From Polyangia bacterium (GTDB lineage: Bacteria; Myxococcota_A; Polyangia; Nannocystales; Nannocystaceae), in NCBI GenBank assembly GCA_030430565.1, contig JAUIKS010000052.1:1-51544 (forward strand): DNA of 51,544 nucleotides, read 5' to 3'. Positions within the stretch are counted from its first letter, which is position 1. The number at the start of each line of letters is the position of its first letter. Position numbers and translations under genes: made by a program. The notes under the pieces are model-generated. The model ran no database searches and was not told the DNA's origin. It saw only the letters and a list, made by a program, of their open reading frames with translations. Positions 39,839 to 51,544 of the stretch are shown here, piece after piece.

Positions 39839-40342
39839 ATGAAGCGATACTCAAACAAACACCCCATCTGTGTATGCGGCCTGTTCCCGAAACCCGAGCA
39901 GGCTCGACTCGCGCGCAGCGTCCTGCGCGCTCGCGGCGTCAGCGACGACCAGATGGTCGTCTACGACGAGCCCGAGGAGCTGTTCACCCCCGGCGCGCCG
40001 CCGACGATCAACGAGCCGGTGCGCGGGCTCGCGGTCGGCACGATCCTCGGCGCCGCGCTCGGCACCACGCTCGGCATCGTGCTCGCGGGGCCGCTCGGCT
40101 TCACCGCGCTGGGCGGGCTCACGGGCGCGGCCTTCGGGGCCGCGAGCGGCGGCCTGTTCGGCGGGCTCGGCGGCTTCATCGTCGGCAACGACCTCCCCGC
40201 GGATAAGCTCAAGGAGATGGCCTGCGCGCTCGAGGACGGCAAGACGATGCTCGTCGCGGTGGTCCTCAACAAGCAGCGCGAGGCCTCCGTCCGCGAGGTG
40301 ATGCGCCACCGCGGCAGCGAGCAGGTCATGACGGTCTCGTAA
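39839..40342 (+). CDS. Gly-rich membrane stress protein
   Basis: A 167-residue protein with AAGGAG about 10 nt upstream. The N-terminal 50 residues (HPICVCGLFPKPEQARLARSVLRARGVSDDQMVVYDEP) look like the small alpha/beta domain seen in YflT/GsiB-type general stress protein 17M relatives. Residues about 60-120 are two Gly/Ala-rich hydrophobic stretches with GxxxG zipper spacing (GLAVGTILGAALGTTLGIVLAGPLG, GGLTGAAFGAASGGLFGGLGGFIVG). The C-terminal domain (ACALEDGKTMLVAVVLNKQREASVREVMRHRG) fits the same alpha/beta fold. Probably in the membrane or able to insert. Driven by a sigma-54 promoter. Confidence 0.8.
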   Translation: MKRYSNKHPICVCGLFPKPEQARLARSVLRARGVSDDQMVVYDEPEELFTPGAPPTINEPVRGLAVGTILGAALGTTLGIVLAGPLGFTALGGLTGAAFGAASGGLFGGLGGFIVGNDLPADKLKEMACALEDGKTMLVAVVLNKQREASVREVMRHRGSEQVMTVS

Positions 40343-40481
40343 AGAGAATTCGCGCGCCCCGGGCGTGTCGTCGCGCTGTGACGGCGCCTCCCCGGGGTCG
40401 GCAATCCACCTCGACGACTCGCGTCCGCAGACGCGTGATCCAAACTTCACATCGTGTCTAGTCGCGTGCGCGCGCGCGGAG

Positions 40482-40487
40482 TATTCT
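40482..40487 (+). promoter_or_regulatory. -10 hexamer TATTCT (leaderless start)
   Basis: TATTCT ends 7 nt before ATG 40495 of the NtrC-type gene; no Shine-Dalgarno intervenes. Confidence 0.45.
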
Positions 40488-40494
40488 GGGATCA

Positions 40495-41877
<1,383 letters not shown>

Positions 41878-41887
41878 CGACGCGCGC

Positions 41888-42748
41888 TCACGAGGCGCGA
41901 TCGAGCGTGATGGGGTCGTCCTTCGGACTCGGCGACCGCGGGCTCCAGTCGTGAAGGATCCGCGGCGGCTTGATGCCGTGCTCGCGAAACGCCCGCAGCG
42001 CGCGCTCGGTCACGTCGGTCTCGTAGGCCTTCTCGTGCCGCACGTCGAGCACGTAGGCCTTGGTCCGGAGCCGAATCGCCGGGTAGTTGCCCTCGAGCAC
42101 CTGGCTGACCAGCACGTTCCACGGCTTGTCCGTGAACACGTAGCGGCTGCTCTGCACGCAGTCGCCGACGAGCTTCTTGGCGAGCGCCACGTCCTGATCG
42201 AGGCCGATATAAAAATCCATCTGGATCAACATGTCGAGCGCGCCGGCGTTGCCCGACGACACGAGGTCCGTCAGGAACTTGTTGTTGGGGATCGTGACGA
42301 GGTTGTCGTCGAGCGTCGTCAACCGGATCGAGCGCAGCCCGATCGCCGTGATCTCGCCGTAGTAGCCGCCGAAGGCCACGCGGTCGCCGACTTGAAACGG
42401 GCGGTCGATGAGGATCGTCAGGCCCGCGAGCACCGACGCCGCGAGGTCCTTGAGCGCGAAGCCGATGGTCACCGCCGCGGCGCCGGTCATCGCCAAGATG
42501 ACCTCGCGCGAGAGGTTGAGCGCGCGGACGGCCACGACCCCGCCGACGCACCACAGCGCGAAGCGGGTGATCGTCGCGATCTGGTTGAGCAGCAGCCGTC
42601 GGTCGGCGAAGCGCACGCCGAGGCGCACGAGGCTGCCGGTCACGAGGCTGACGACGAACCACGAGACCGCGATGACGATGAGCGCGCTGATGATCCCGCC
42701 GAGGTTCAGCGTCTCGATGGGGTTGATCGGGGGCGTGGCTTCATCCAT
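41888..42748 (-). CDS. MscS-family mechanosensitive channel
   Basis: A 286-residue protein. Three membrane segments (about 16-40, 60-80, 84-112) with TM3/pore region VILAMTGAAAVTIGFALKDLAASVLAGLTILIDRPFQVGDRVAFGGYYGEITAIGLRSIRLTTLDDNLVTIPNNKFLTD, typical of the MscS/YbdG-YnaI type, and a cytoplasmic alpha/beta C-terminus. Distinct from the 26668 channel. It follows the P-loop ATPase gene with a 5-bp gap, so the two are co-transcribed and may work together. Converges with the NtrC-type gene after 10 bp. Confidence 0.92.
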   Translation of the reverse strand: MDEATPPINPIETLNLGGIISALIVIAVSWFVVSLVTGSLVRLGVRFADRRLLLNQIATITRFALWCVGGVVAVRALNLSREVILAMTGAAAVTIGFALKDLAASVLAGLTILIDRPFQVGDRVAFGGYYGEITAIGLRSIRLTTLDDNLVTIPNNKFLTDLVSSGNAGALDMLIQMDFYIGLDQDVALAKKLVGDCVQSSRYVFTDKPWNVLVSQVLEGNYPAIRLRTKAYVLDVRHEKAYETDVTERALRAFREHGIKPPRILHDWSPRSPSPKDDPITLDRAS

Positions 42749-42753
42749 GGGCT

Positions 42754-46398
<3,645 letters not shown>

Positions 46399-46525
46399 AC
46401 GGACTTCGATGGAGGACGCTATATGGAGCGCCCCCCATGCGCCAATTTTCCGACCTTTAGAGCGGCTATAGTCGGGGCTCGCTACCGATCAAGGCCGCGT
46501 CACGACGACGCGAAGGAGAGCCAGG

Positions 46526-47395
46526 ATGGTGCAGGCAGACAAGCTCGCCGAGGTCACGGCGTTGCTCGCGGAGCGCGACGAAGACTTCAACCCCTTCGAG
46601 AACGCGCGGCTCAGCGTCGCGGGGCGCGAGGAGTCGCTGTGGTCGATCGACGACCTCAAGCGCCTGCTCGGCTACGCGCCGGACGAGTCGATCGACCCCG
46701 CGGTCAACCGCGCGAAGACGAGCGCGGCGACGGCCGGCATCTCGCTGCGCGACAACTTCATCACGGGCGCGTCGCTCGGGCTGCCAGCGGCGCTCTACGT
46801 CTCCAAATACGCCGCGACGCTCATCACCATGCACGCCAACCCGTCCAAGCCGGGCGCCGCGCGTGCGCAGGCCTACTTCGCGCTGCACGTCAACCGCCAG
46901 GCGCTCGAGGACGAGCAGCGGATCCGCGCGCGACTGGCCGTCGCGGACGAGAACAAGAAGCTCAGCGGCGTGGCGAAGTCGCGCGGCGTCACCAACTACT
47001 CGCGCTTCCACTCCGCGGGGGTCGAGGCGCTCTACGGCGGCCTCACGCTCCCAGCGATCCGTCGGCTGAAGGGGCTCTCGGAGCAAGAGCACTACCTCGA
47101 CTTCGCCGGCAGCGAGGAGCTGGCGGCGAACCTCTTCCGCATCACGCAGACGGCCGCCGCGCTCCGCCGCCAAGAGCCGCTCGGCGACGCTGCAGCGGCG
47201 GCGACCCACGCGCACGTCGCCAAGGGTGTACGCGGGCTCATCCTGGAGACCGGCAACCTCCCACCGGAGCGGCTCCCGCGAGCGCCCGAGCGCGTCGACC
47301 GGGTCGCGGCGCAGGTCAAGCAGCGGATCTTGAGCGAACGCGTCGGCGCGCTGCTCGAGCAGCACACCGAGGGGAACAAGCGCGACCGTCGATGA
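46526..47395 (+). CDS. dinD: DinD-like DNA-damage-inducible protein
   Basis: A 289-residue protein (DinD is about 275) with AAGGAG 8 nt before ATG. Shared features: FENARLSVAGREESLWSIDDLKRLLGY at the start, YAATLITMHANPSKPGAARAQAYFALHVNRQALEDEQRIRARL in the middle, GVTNYSRFHSAGVEALYGG, then ELAANLFRITQTAAALRR, HVAKGVRGLILETGNLPPERLP at the end. E. coli DinD is LexA-controlled and inhibits RecA-mediated strand exchange. No E. coli-type LexA box was recognised upstream, so SOS control is unproven. It stands alone, divergent from the ATPase gene (127 bp apart). Confidence 0.85.
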   Translation: MVQADKLAEVTALLAERDEDFNPFENARLSVAGREESLWSIDDLKRLLGYAPDESIDPAVNRAKTSAATAGISLRDNFITGASLGLPAALYVSKYAATLITMHANPSKPGAARAQAYFALHVNRQALEDEQRIRARLAVADENKKLSGVAKSRGVTNYSRFHSAGVEALYGGLTLPAIRRLKGLSEQEHYLDFAGSEELAANLFRITQTAAALRRQEPLGDAAAAATHAHVAKGVRGLILETGNLPPERLPRAPERVDRVAAQVKQRILSERVGALLEQHTEGNKRDRR

Positions 47396-47477
47396 CGCGC
47401 GGCGATCGGCGCACGAGAGCGCTGACGCGACGGGTTGTGTAGTCTACGGCCACGCCCGCAGCCGGCGCCCATCACCC

Positions 47478-48086
47478 ATGCACAGCTCGCTCCTCGCCCC
47501 GTTGAAAACGCCGCTCGCGCTGCTCCTGCTCGCCACGCTCCCCGCGTGCGAGCAACGCGAGGAGCCCCCGGCGGTCGTCCACGAGCCGCCCGCAGCCAAG
47601 GGCGACAGTCAGAATACCGCCGAGGCCGAGGAGGCCCACGCGAGCGCTCGCGCCCCGGAGCACAACGTCGAGAAGAGCGCGGGGCAGCGGCTCTACGTGC
47701 CGGTCTACTCGTCGGTGTATCTCAGCAAGGGCAGCGCGAACGAGGAGAACGCGCGCCTCGCCAACCGCCTGCAGATCCGCAACGTCAGCGAGTCAAAGCG
47801 GCTGACGCTGCGGCGCGTCGACCTCTACAACAAGGCGGGCGCCAAGCTCGAGACGGTCATCGCCGGGCCGGTCGTCGTCAAGCCCCTCGAGACGCGCTCG
47901 TACATGGTCACCGACGACGACAACCGCGCGGGGCCGGGCGGCAGCTTCGTCGTCGAGTGGGTCGCGGACGATCCGCTCGCCCCGCCGATCGTCGAGACCG
48001 TGAACGGCTACGTGCAGACCCACCGCGCGTTCGCCTTCGTGGGCGAGGCCAGGGTGATCGCCGAGCTCGACGGGTCCGCGTCGTAG
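47478..48086 (+). CDS. DUF3124 lipoprotein
   Basis: A 202-residue protein. Signal peptide ending LLATLPAC (lipobox, Cys at about 24), a charged linker to about 65, then the DUF3124 core: RLYVPVYSSVYLSKG, LANRLQIRNVSESKRLTLRRVDLYNKAGAKLETVIAGPVVVKPLETRSYMVTDDDNRAGPGGSFVVEWVADD and IVETVNGYVQTHRAFAFVGEARVI. The family is found in many bacteria without assigned function and looks like an immunoglobulin-type beta-sandwich. TAGTCT at 47440-47445 could be its -10, giving a short leader without a strong ribosome-binding site. Confidence 0.85.
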   Translation: MHSSLLAPLKTPLALLLLATLPACEQREEPPAVVHEPPAAKGDSQNTAEAEEAHASARAPEHNVEKSAGQRLYVPVYSSVYLSKGSANEENARLANRLQIRNVSESKRLTLRRVDLYNKAGAKLETVIAGPVVVKPLETRSYMVTDDDNRAGPGGSFVVEWVADDPLAPPIVETVNGYVQTHRAFAFVGEARVIAELDGSAS

Positions 48087-48114
48087 CGCCTGTCTGAAGA
48101 GTCATAATAATTTT

Positions 48115-48160
48115 TTAAAAAAACCAAGCGCGCGAAGGCCCGCCGCGAGCGCGACGGGCC
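48115..48160 (-). terminator. Probable terminator after the RCC1 gene
   Basis: Read on the minus strand, a stem (48155-48160 with 48137-48142, possible inner pairs) is followed about 13 nt later by seven Ts. It lies between convergent genes 47478 and 48185. The spacing from stem to T-run is longer than usual. Confidence 0.4.
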
Positions 48161-48184
48161 CCGCCCGTGAGCTGCCCCTTCGAG

Positions 48185-49525
48185 CTACTCGAACACGACC
48201 GGCGGCTGCGTGCTCGGCAGCTCGTTATCGCCGATCCCGGTCTTGTGCCCGTAGCCCAGCTGCCCGTACCAGTTCGGGCCCCAGCAGCGCACGTCGCCGC
48301 CCGCGAGCGTCGCGCAGCTGTGCATGCTGCTGCCCGAGGTGTGCAGCGACTCGATCGGCCCGCCCGCGTGCACGGTCTGGGTCGTCAGCGCGTCCCACTG
48401 CGAGCCGTAGTTCTTCGTGTTGCCGTAGCCGAGGATCCCGTAGACGCCGCGGCCCCAGCACTGCGCCTCGCCGTCGACCAGCGCGCAGGTGTGGTAGCGC
48501 CCGACCGAGAGCTGCTCGGCGTCGCCGATCAGCTGCACCGGACCGTCGGCGGTGGGCAGCTCGTCGTCGCCGATCTGCGTCCCGTGGTTGTAGCCGAGGT
48601 AGCCGTACCAGTTGTAGCCCCAGCAGCGCACGTCGCCCGTGTCGAGCAGCGCGCAGGTGTGGTAGGTGCCCGCGCCGATGTCGACGACCACGCCGCCCAC
48701 GTCGATGTCGCCCTGGGTCGCCGGCGCCTCGTTGTCGCCGATGTGCTGCTTGTGCCCGTAGCCCAGCTGACCGTAGCCGTTGTAGCCCCAGCAGCGCACC
48801 GCGCCCGTCTCGAGCAGCGCGCAGGTGTGGCGGTCGCCCGAGGTGATCTTCACGACCGCGCCGCCCACCGGCACATCGCCGAAGGCGCCCGCCGGCTCGT
48901 TGTCGCCGACGTTGCCGTTGGTGCTGACGCCGTAGCCCAGCCGGCCCGAGCCGTACGAGCCCCAGCAGCGCACGTTGCCCGTGTCGAGCAGCGCGCAGGT
49001 CGAGTAGGTGCCCGCGGTGATCTGCACCGCCGCGCCGCCGAGCGGCACGTCGCCGACGCTCGCCGGCGTCTCGTCGTCGCCGACGCGCTGGGTGTTGCCG
49101 TAGCCCAGCTCGCCGTAGCTGCCGCTGCCCCAGCAGCGCACCGCGCCCGTCTCGAGCAGCGCGCAGGTGTGATAGATGCCGAGCGCCAGCTGCGAGACCG
49201 GCCCGCCGACATCGACGAAGCCGACGCTCGCGGGGTCTTCGTCATCGCCGATCTGCTCGGTGTTGCCGTAGCCCAGCTGCCCCATGTTGCCCGCGCCCCA
49301 GCAGCGCACGTCGCCGCTGGGGAACAGCGCGCAGGTGTGCGTGCCGCCGACGAAGATCTCCGGCCGGCTCGAGCCCGAGCGGACCTCGGCGACGCACGCC
49401 GCGTCCTGGCAGTCGATCAGGAGGTCGCTGATGCGCTCATCACCGCGATCGCAGGCGGCGGCCGAGACGGCGACGGACAGGAGCAGCGCGGAGCGGAGGA
49501 CGGCGTGGGTGGTCTTGAGGAACAT
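48185..49525 (-). CDS. RCC1-repeat lipoprotein
   Basis: A 446-residue protein. Signal peptide with lipobox SAAAC (Cys at about 25), then about seven RCC1-like blades of roughly 50 residues, each built on HTCALLETGAVRCWGYNGYGQLGYGNT...IGDDE. This forms a seven-bladed propeller outside the cytoplasm. Cys pairs (TCALL...RCWG) in every blade suggest disulfides. Such proteins are strongly expanded in Nannocystineae; their ligands are unknown. Start ATG 49525 is preceded by AGG; the 248-bp gap to the divergent VWA gene has short CGTTGGGG repeats (about 49548-49577) but no recognised promoter. Confidence 0.9.
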   Translation of the reverse strand: MFLKTTHAVLRSALLLSVAVSAAACDRGDERISDLLIDCQDAACVAEVRSGSSRPEIFVGGTHTCALFPSGDVRCWGAGNMGQLGYGNTEQIGDDEDPASVGFVDVGGPVSQLALGIYHTCALLETGAVRCWGSGSYGELGYGNTQRVGDDETPASVGDVPLGGAAVQITAGTYSTCALLDTGNVRCWGSYGSGRLGYGVSTNGNVGDNEPAGAFGDVPVGGAVVKITSGDRHTCALLETGAVRCWGYNGYGQLGYGHKQHIGDNEAPATQGDIDVGGVVVDIGAGTYHTCALLDTGDVRCWGYNWYGYLGYNHGTQIGDDELPTADGPVQLIGDAEQLSVGRYHTCALVDGEAQCWGRGVYGILGYGNTKNYGSQWDALTTQTVHAGGPIESLHTSGSSMHSCATLAGGDVRCWGPNWYGQLGYGHKTGIGDNELPSTQPPVVFE

Positions 49526-49773
49526 GATGGAGCCTGTGATTCGGAGTCGTTGGGGAGTCGTTGGGGGTCGTTGGGGCTAGACCCGACCGCCGGGAAATCG
49601 ATCACCTCGATCTCCACGACCTCGCGCAAGACCGCGCCGGCGTCACGAACCGCGAACGAGCGAGTGAACCAAATCGGCCGAGCCGGGACTGGCACATCAC
49701 GCAACAACCACTTCGTCCGGTCGTCCGCGGCGCGTGACGACCAGACCCCCATGTACTCGCATAAGGACCTGAA

Positions 49774-50988
49774 ATGACACCGAAACACCTCTTCAGCGCC
49801 CCGCGCGTCCTCGCCGCCAGCATCACCTCGGCGCTCCCGTCACTCACCATCGCCTGCGCGGTTGTGCTCGCGGCGCCTGGCTGCGGGGACTCGTCGGGCT
49901 TTGGCGGCGGCGGAGACGGCGGCGTCGCGTCCGACGACCTCGGTGACGACGACCCCGGGCAGGTCGAAGCCGGTCAGCTGACCGCGGGCGAGTGGCGCGA
50001 CCTCGACCACTGGGAGTTCTGGAACGGGCTGTTCACCCTCGGCTCCTGGGCGAACATGGAGACGTACTGGAGCTTCTACACCGCGCAGCGCTACGCCGTC
50101 ATCGTCACCGACGACAACGTCCCGATCGTCGACGCGGTCGTCACCCTGCGCGACGCGGAGCAGCAGGTCGTCTGGAAGGCGCGTACCGACAACCACGGGC
50201 GCGCCGAGCTGTTCGCCGGGCTCTTCGATCAAGCCGTCGCCGAGGGCCTCTCGCTCACCGCCTCCTCCGGCGACGCGGAGGTCACGATCGACGATCCAGC
50301 CGTCTACAGCGGCGACCCCGTGGTCATCGAGCTCGACGAGGCCGTCACGCCGCCGCCCGTGCTCGACCTCATGTTCATGGTCGACACCACCGGCTCCATG
50401 GGTGACGAGCTCGTGTATCTGCAGAGCGAGCTGGCCGATGTCATCTCGACCGTCGAGGCCAACGCGGCCGACTCGGTCGAGGTCCGCCTCAGCGTCAACT
50501 TCTACCGCGACGTCGGCGACGCCTACCTCGTCCGCCCCTTCCCCTTCACGACCGACATCGACGCGGCGCTGACCCAGCTCGAGTCGCAAGACGCCGAGGG
50601 CGGCGGGGACTACCCGGAGGCCGTCGAGACCGCGCTCCAGAACGCCGTCGTCCGGCACGCCTGGAGCGAGTCGGCGCGCGCGCGATTGCTGTTCTTCGTC
50701 CTCGACGCGCCCCCCGATCAGGGAGAGGGCGTCGCGTCGCAGCTCCACACCGCGACCGCGCTGGCCGCCGCGCAGGGCGTCCGCGTGATCCCGATCGGCG
50801 CCAGCGGGATCGACAAGTCCACCGAGTTCCTGCTGCGCTTCATCGACATCGCCACCGGCGGGACCTACGTGTTCTTGACCGACGACAGCGGCATCGGCAA
50901 CGACCACCTCGAGCCGACCATCGGCGAGTACCAGGTCGAGTACCTCAACAACCTGCTCGTGCGCTTGATCGGCGCCGCGATCGAGTAG
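49774..50988 (+). CDS. VWA-domain lipoprotein
   Basis: A 404-residue protein. Signal peptide with lipobox LAAPGC (Cys at about 37), Gly/Asp-rich linker, then residues about 80-195 look like a carboxypeptidase-regulatory/Big-like sandwich (RYAVIVTDDNVPIVDAVVTLRDAEQQVVWKARTDNHGRAELFAG). A von Willebrand A domain runs about 198-400 with intact MIDAS: D-T-T-G-S-M (FMVDTTGSMGDE), later Thr region and DAPPD. It probably binds a protein through a divalent metal at the cell surface. AAGGAC lies 5 nt upstream of the ATG. Confidence 0.9.
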   Translation: MTPKHLFSAPRVLAASITSALPSLTIACAVVLAAPGCGDSSGFGGGGDGGVASDDLGDDDPGQVEAGQLTAGEWRDLDHWEFWNGLFTLGSWANMETYWSFYTAQRYAVIVTDDNVPIVDAVVTLRDAEQQVVWKARTDNHGRAELFAGLFDQAVAEGLSLTASSGDAEVTIDDPAVYSGDPVVIELDEAVTPPPVLDLMFMVDTTGSMGDELVYLQSELADVISTVEANAADSVEVRLSVNFYRDVGDAYLVRPFPFTTDIDAALTQLESQDAEGGGDYPEAVETALQNAVVRHAWSESARARLLFFVLDAPPDQGEGVASQLHTATALAAAQGVRVIPIGASGIDKSTEFLLRFIDIATGGTYVFLTDDSGIGNDHLEPTIGEYQVEYLNNLLVRLIGAAIE

Positions 50989-51544
50989 GACCGCCCGCGT
51001 TCCAACGAACGCTCAAGGGTCGCGCGCCAGCGTGGGAGGGGCCGCCGGGAGCCGACGCGTTAAGCAGCGACCCGACGTAGACACTCCCGACGCGAACGCT
51101 CCCGGCGCACCCACGTCTCAACGAAGCTCAAGGGTCGCGCGCCAGCGTGGGAGGGGCCGCCTGAGGACGGCGAGCGCCAAGACGCTCGTCCGCGCCTCCG
51201 GTTCAGACGCTCGCCGCCCGGAAGGCGGAGGGAGCCCACGCGTTAAGCAGCGACCCGATGTCCGCGTGTCGTAGACACTCCCGACGCGAACGCTCCCGGC
51301 GCACCCACGTCTCAACGAAGCTCAAGCGTCGCGCGCCAGCGTGGGAGGGCCCGCCTGAGGACGGCGAGCGCCAAGACGCTCGTCCGCATTACCTGTATAC
51401 CTTCGCTCGCCGCCCGGAAGGTGGAGGGAGCCCACGCGTTAAGCAGCGACCCGATGCCCGCGTGTCACAGACACTCCCGACGCGAACGCCCCCGGCGCGC
51501 CCACGTCTCAACGAAGCTCAAGCGTCACGCGCCAGCGTGGGAGG
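50989..51544. repeat. Non-coding tandem array, about 194-196-bp units
   Basis: Units repeat with period 194-196 bp (landmark ACGAAGCTCAAG at 51121, 51315 and 51511); the first unit (about 51005-51120) is shorter by about 78 bp. Conserved blocks include CGCGCCAGCGTGGGAGG and GCGTTAAGCAGCGACCCGA. A hairpin CGAGCG-CCAAGA-CGCTCG precedes a short variable segment that differs between units (about 51204-51217 versus 51388-51405). The array runs off the window. No ORF is conserved among units, and it does not fit CRISPR or attC. Confidence 0.85.

Noticed and set aside
51001..51544. CRISPR array or integron attC sites
   Set aside because: Units are about 194 bp rather than about 60-70 with spacers. 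GTTAAGC fits one attC core, but no matching complementary core (RYYYAAC) or cassette ORF was found.

Overview
The window is about 51.5 kb of very GC-rich DNA from a myxobacterium. The best guess is the Nannocystineae. The signs are lipoproteins with Ser/Thr/Gly/Glu linkers, a Gly-Asp repeat linker, RCC1-repeat and VWA surface lipoproteins, an ADYC-type secreted protein with beta-trefoils, an ECF sigma factor with a membrane-anchored C-terminal extension, a membrane Hanks kinase, and many genes of no recognised family. Several genes appear leaderless, with a -10 hexamer ending about 7 nt before a GTG or ATG. No tRNA, rRNA, CRISPR array or insertion sequence was seen. Family names come from reading translated sequence, not from database searches.

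Layout. 0-5 kb: the end of a beta-helix surface protein, a small SAM methyltransferase, an MpaB/DUF2236 oxygenase divergent from a radical-SAM/SPASM enzyme, then a short lipoprotein-like peptide made of eight identical Asn-Gly-Tyr-Met-Met repeats. This looks like an uncharacterised peptide-modification locus. 5-12 kb: surface lipoproteins, the sigma factor and the ADYC-like protein. 12-13 kb: a gene-poor kilobase ending in an 84-bp tandem duplication that copies a start codon. 13-16 kb: two overlapping genes of unknown function and a small unknown. 16-21 kb: a membrane Ser/Thr kinase and a KdpDE-like two-component system headed by a 35-residue membrane peptide, without kdpABC. 21-26 kb: an HTH protein, a small protein, an overlapping pentapeptide-repeat / unknown / NYN-LOTUS set, an unknown, and two more tiny membrane proteins. 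One of them is a paralogue of the peptide in front of the KdpD-like gene.

26-42 kb is the most coherent block, a probable sigma-54-controlled stress island. Four good -24/-12 promoters were found at 26294 (+), 33964 (-), 39449 (-) and 39713 (+). They precede: CsbD plus an MscS channel; a long cluster of two Cys-rich secreted paralogues, a helical protein, a TM peptide, a CBS protein, and an encapsulated ferritin with its encapsulin shell; a TM peptide, a helical paralogue and an NtrB-like histidine kinase; and a Gly-rich membrane stress protein. An NtrC-type activator lies at 40495-41877. A second cluster (AI-2E permease family, class-I amidotransferase, PNPOx-like protein) lies between the second and third groups.

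42-51.5 kb: an MscS channel beside a 1214-residue membrane P-loop ATPase, a DinD-like protein, a DUF3124 lipoprotein, RCC1 and VWA lipoproteins, and a non-coding array of about 194-bp repeats running off the end. A dyad, CATGWC-N6-KACATG, recurs in intergenic DNA at 8.9, 9.4, 12.1, 20.8, 39.6 and 39.8 kb and may mark a local regulon or an extragenic repeat family.
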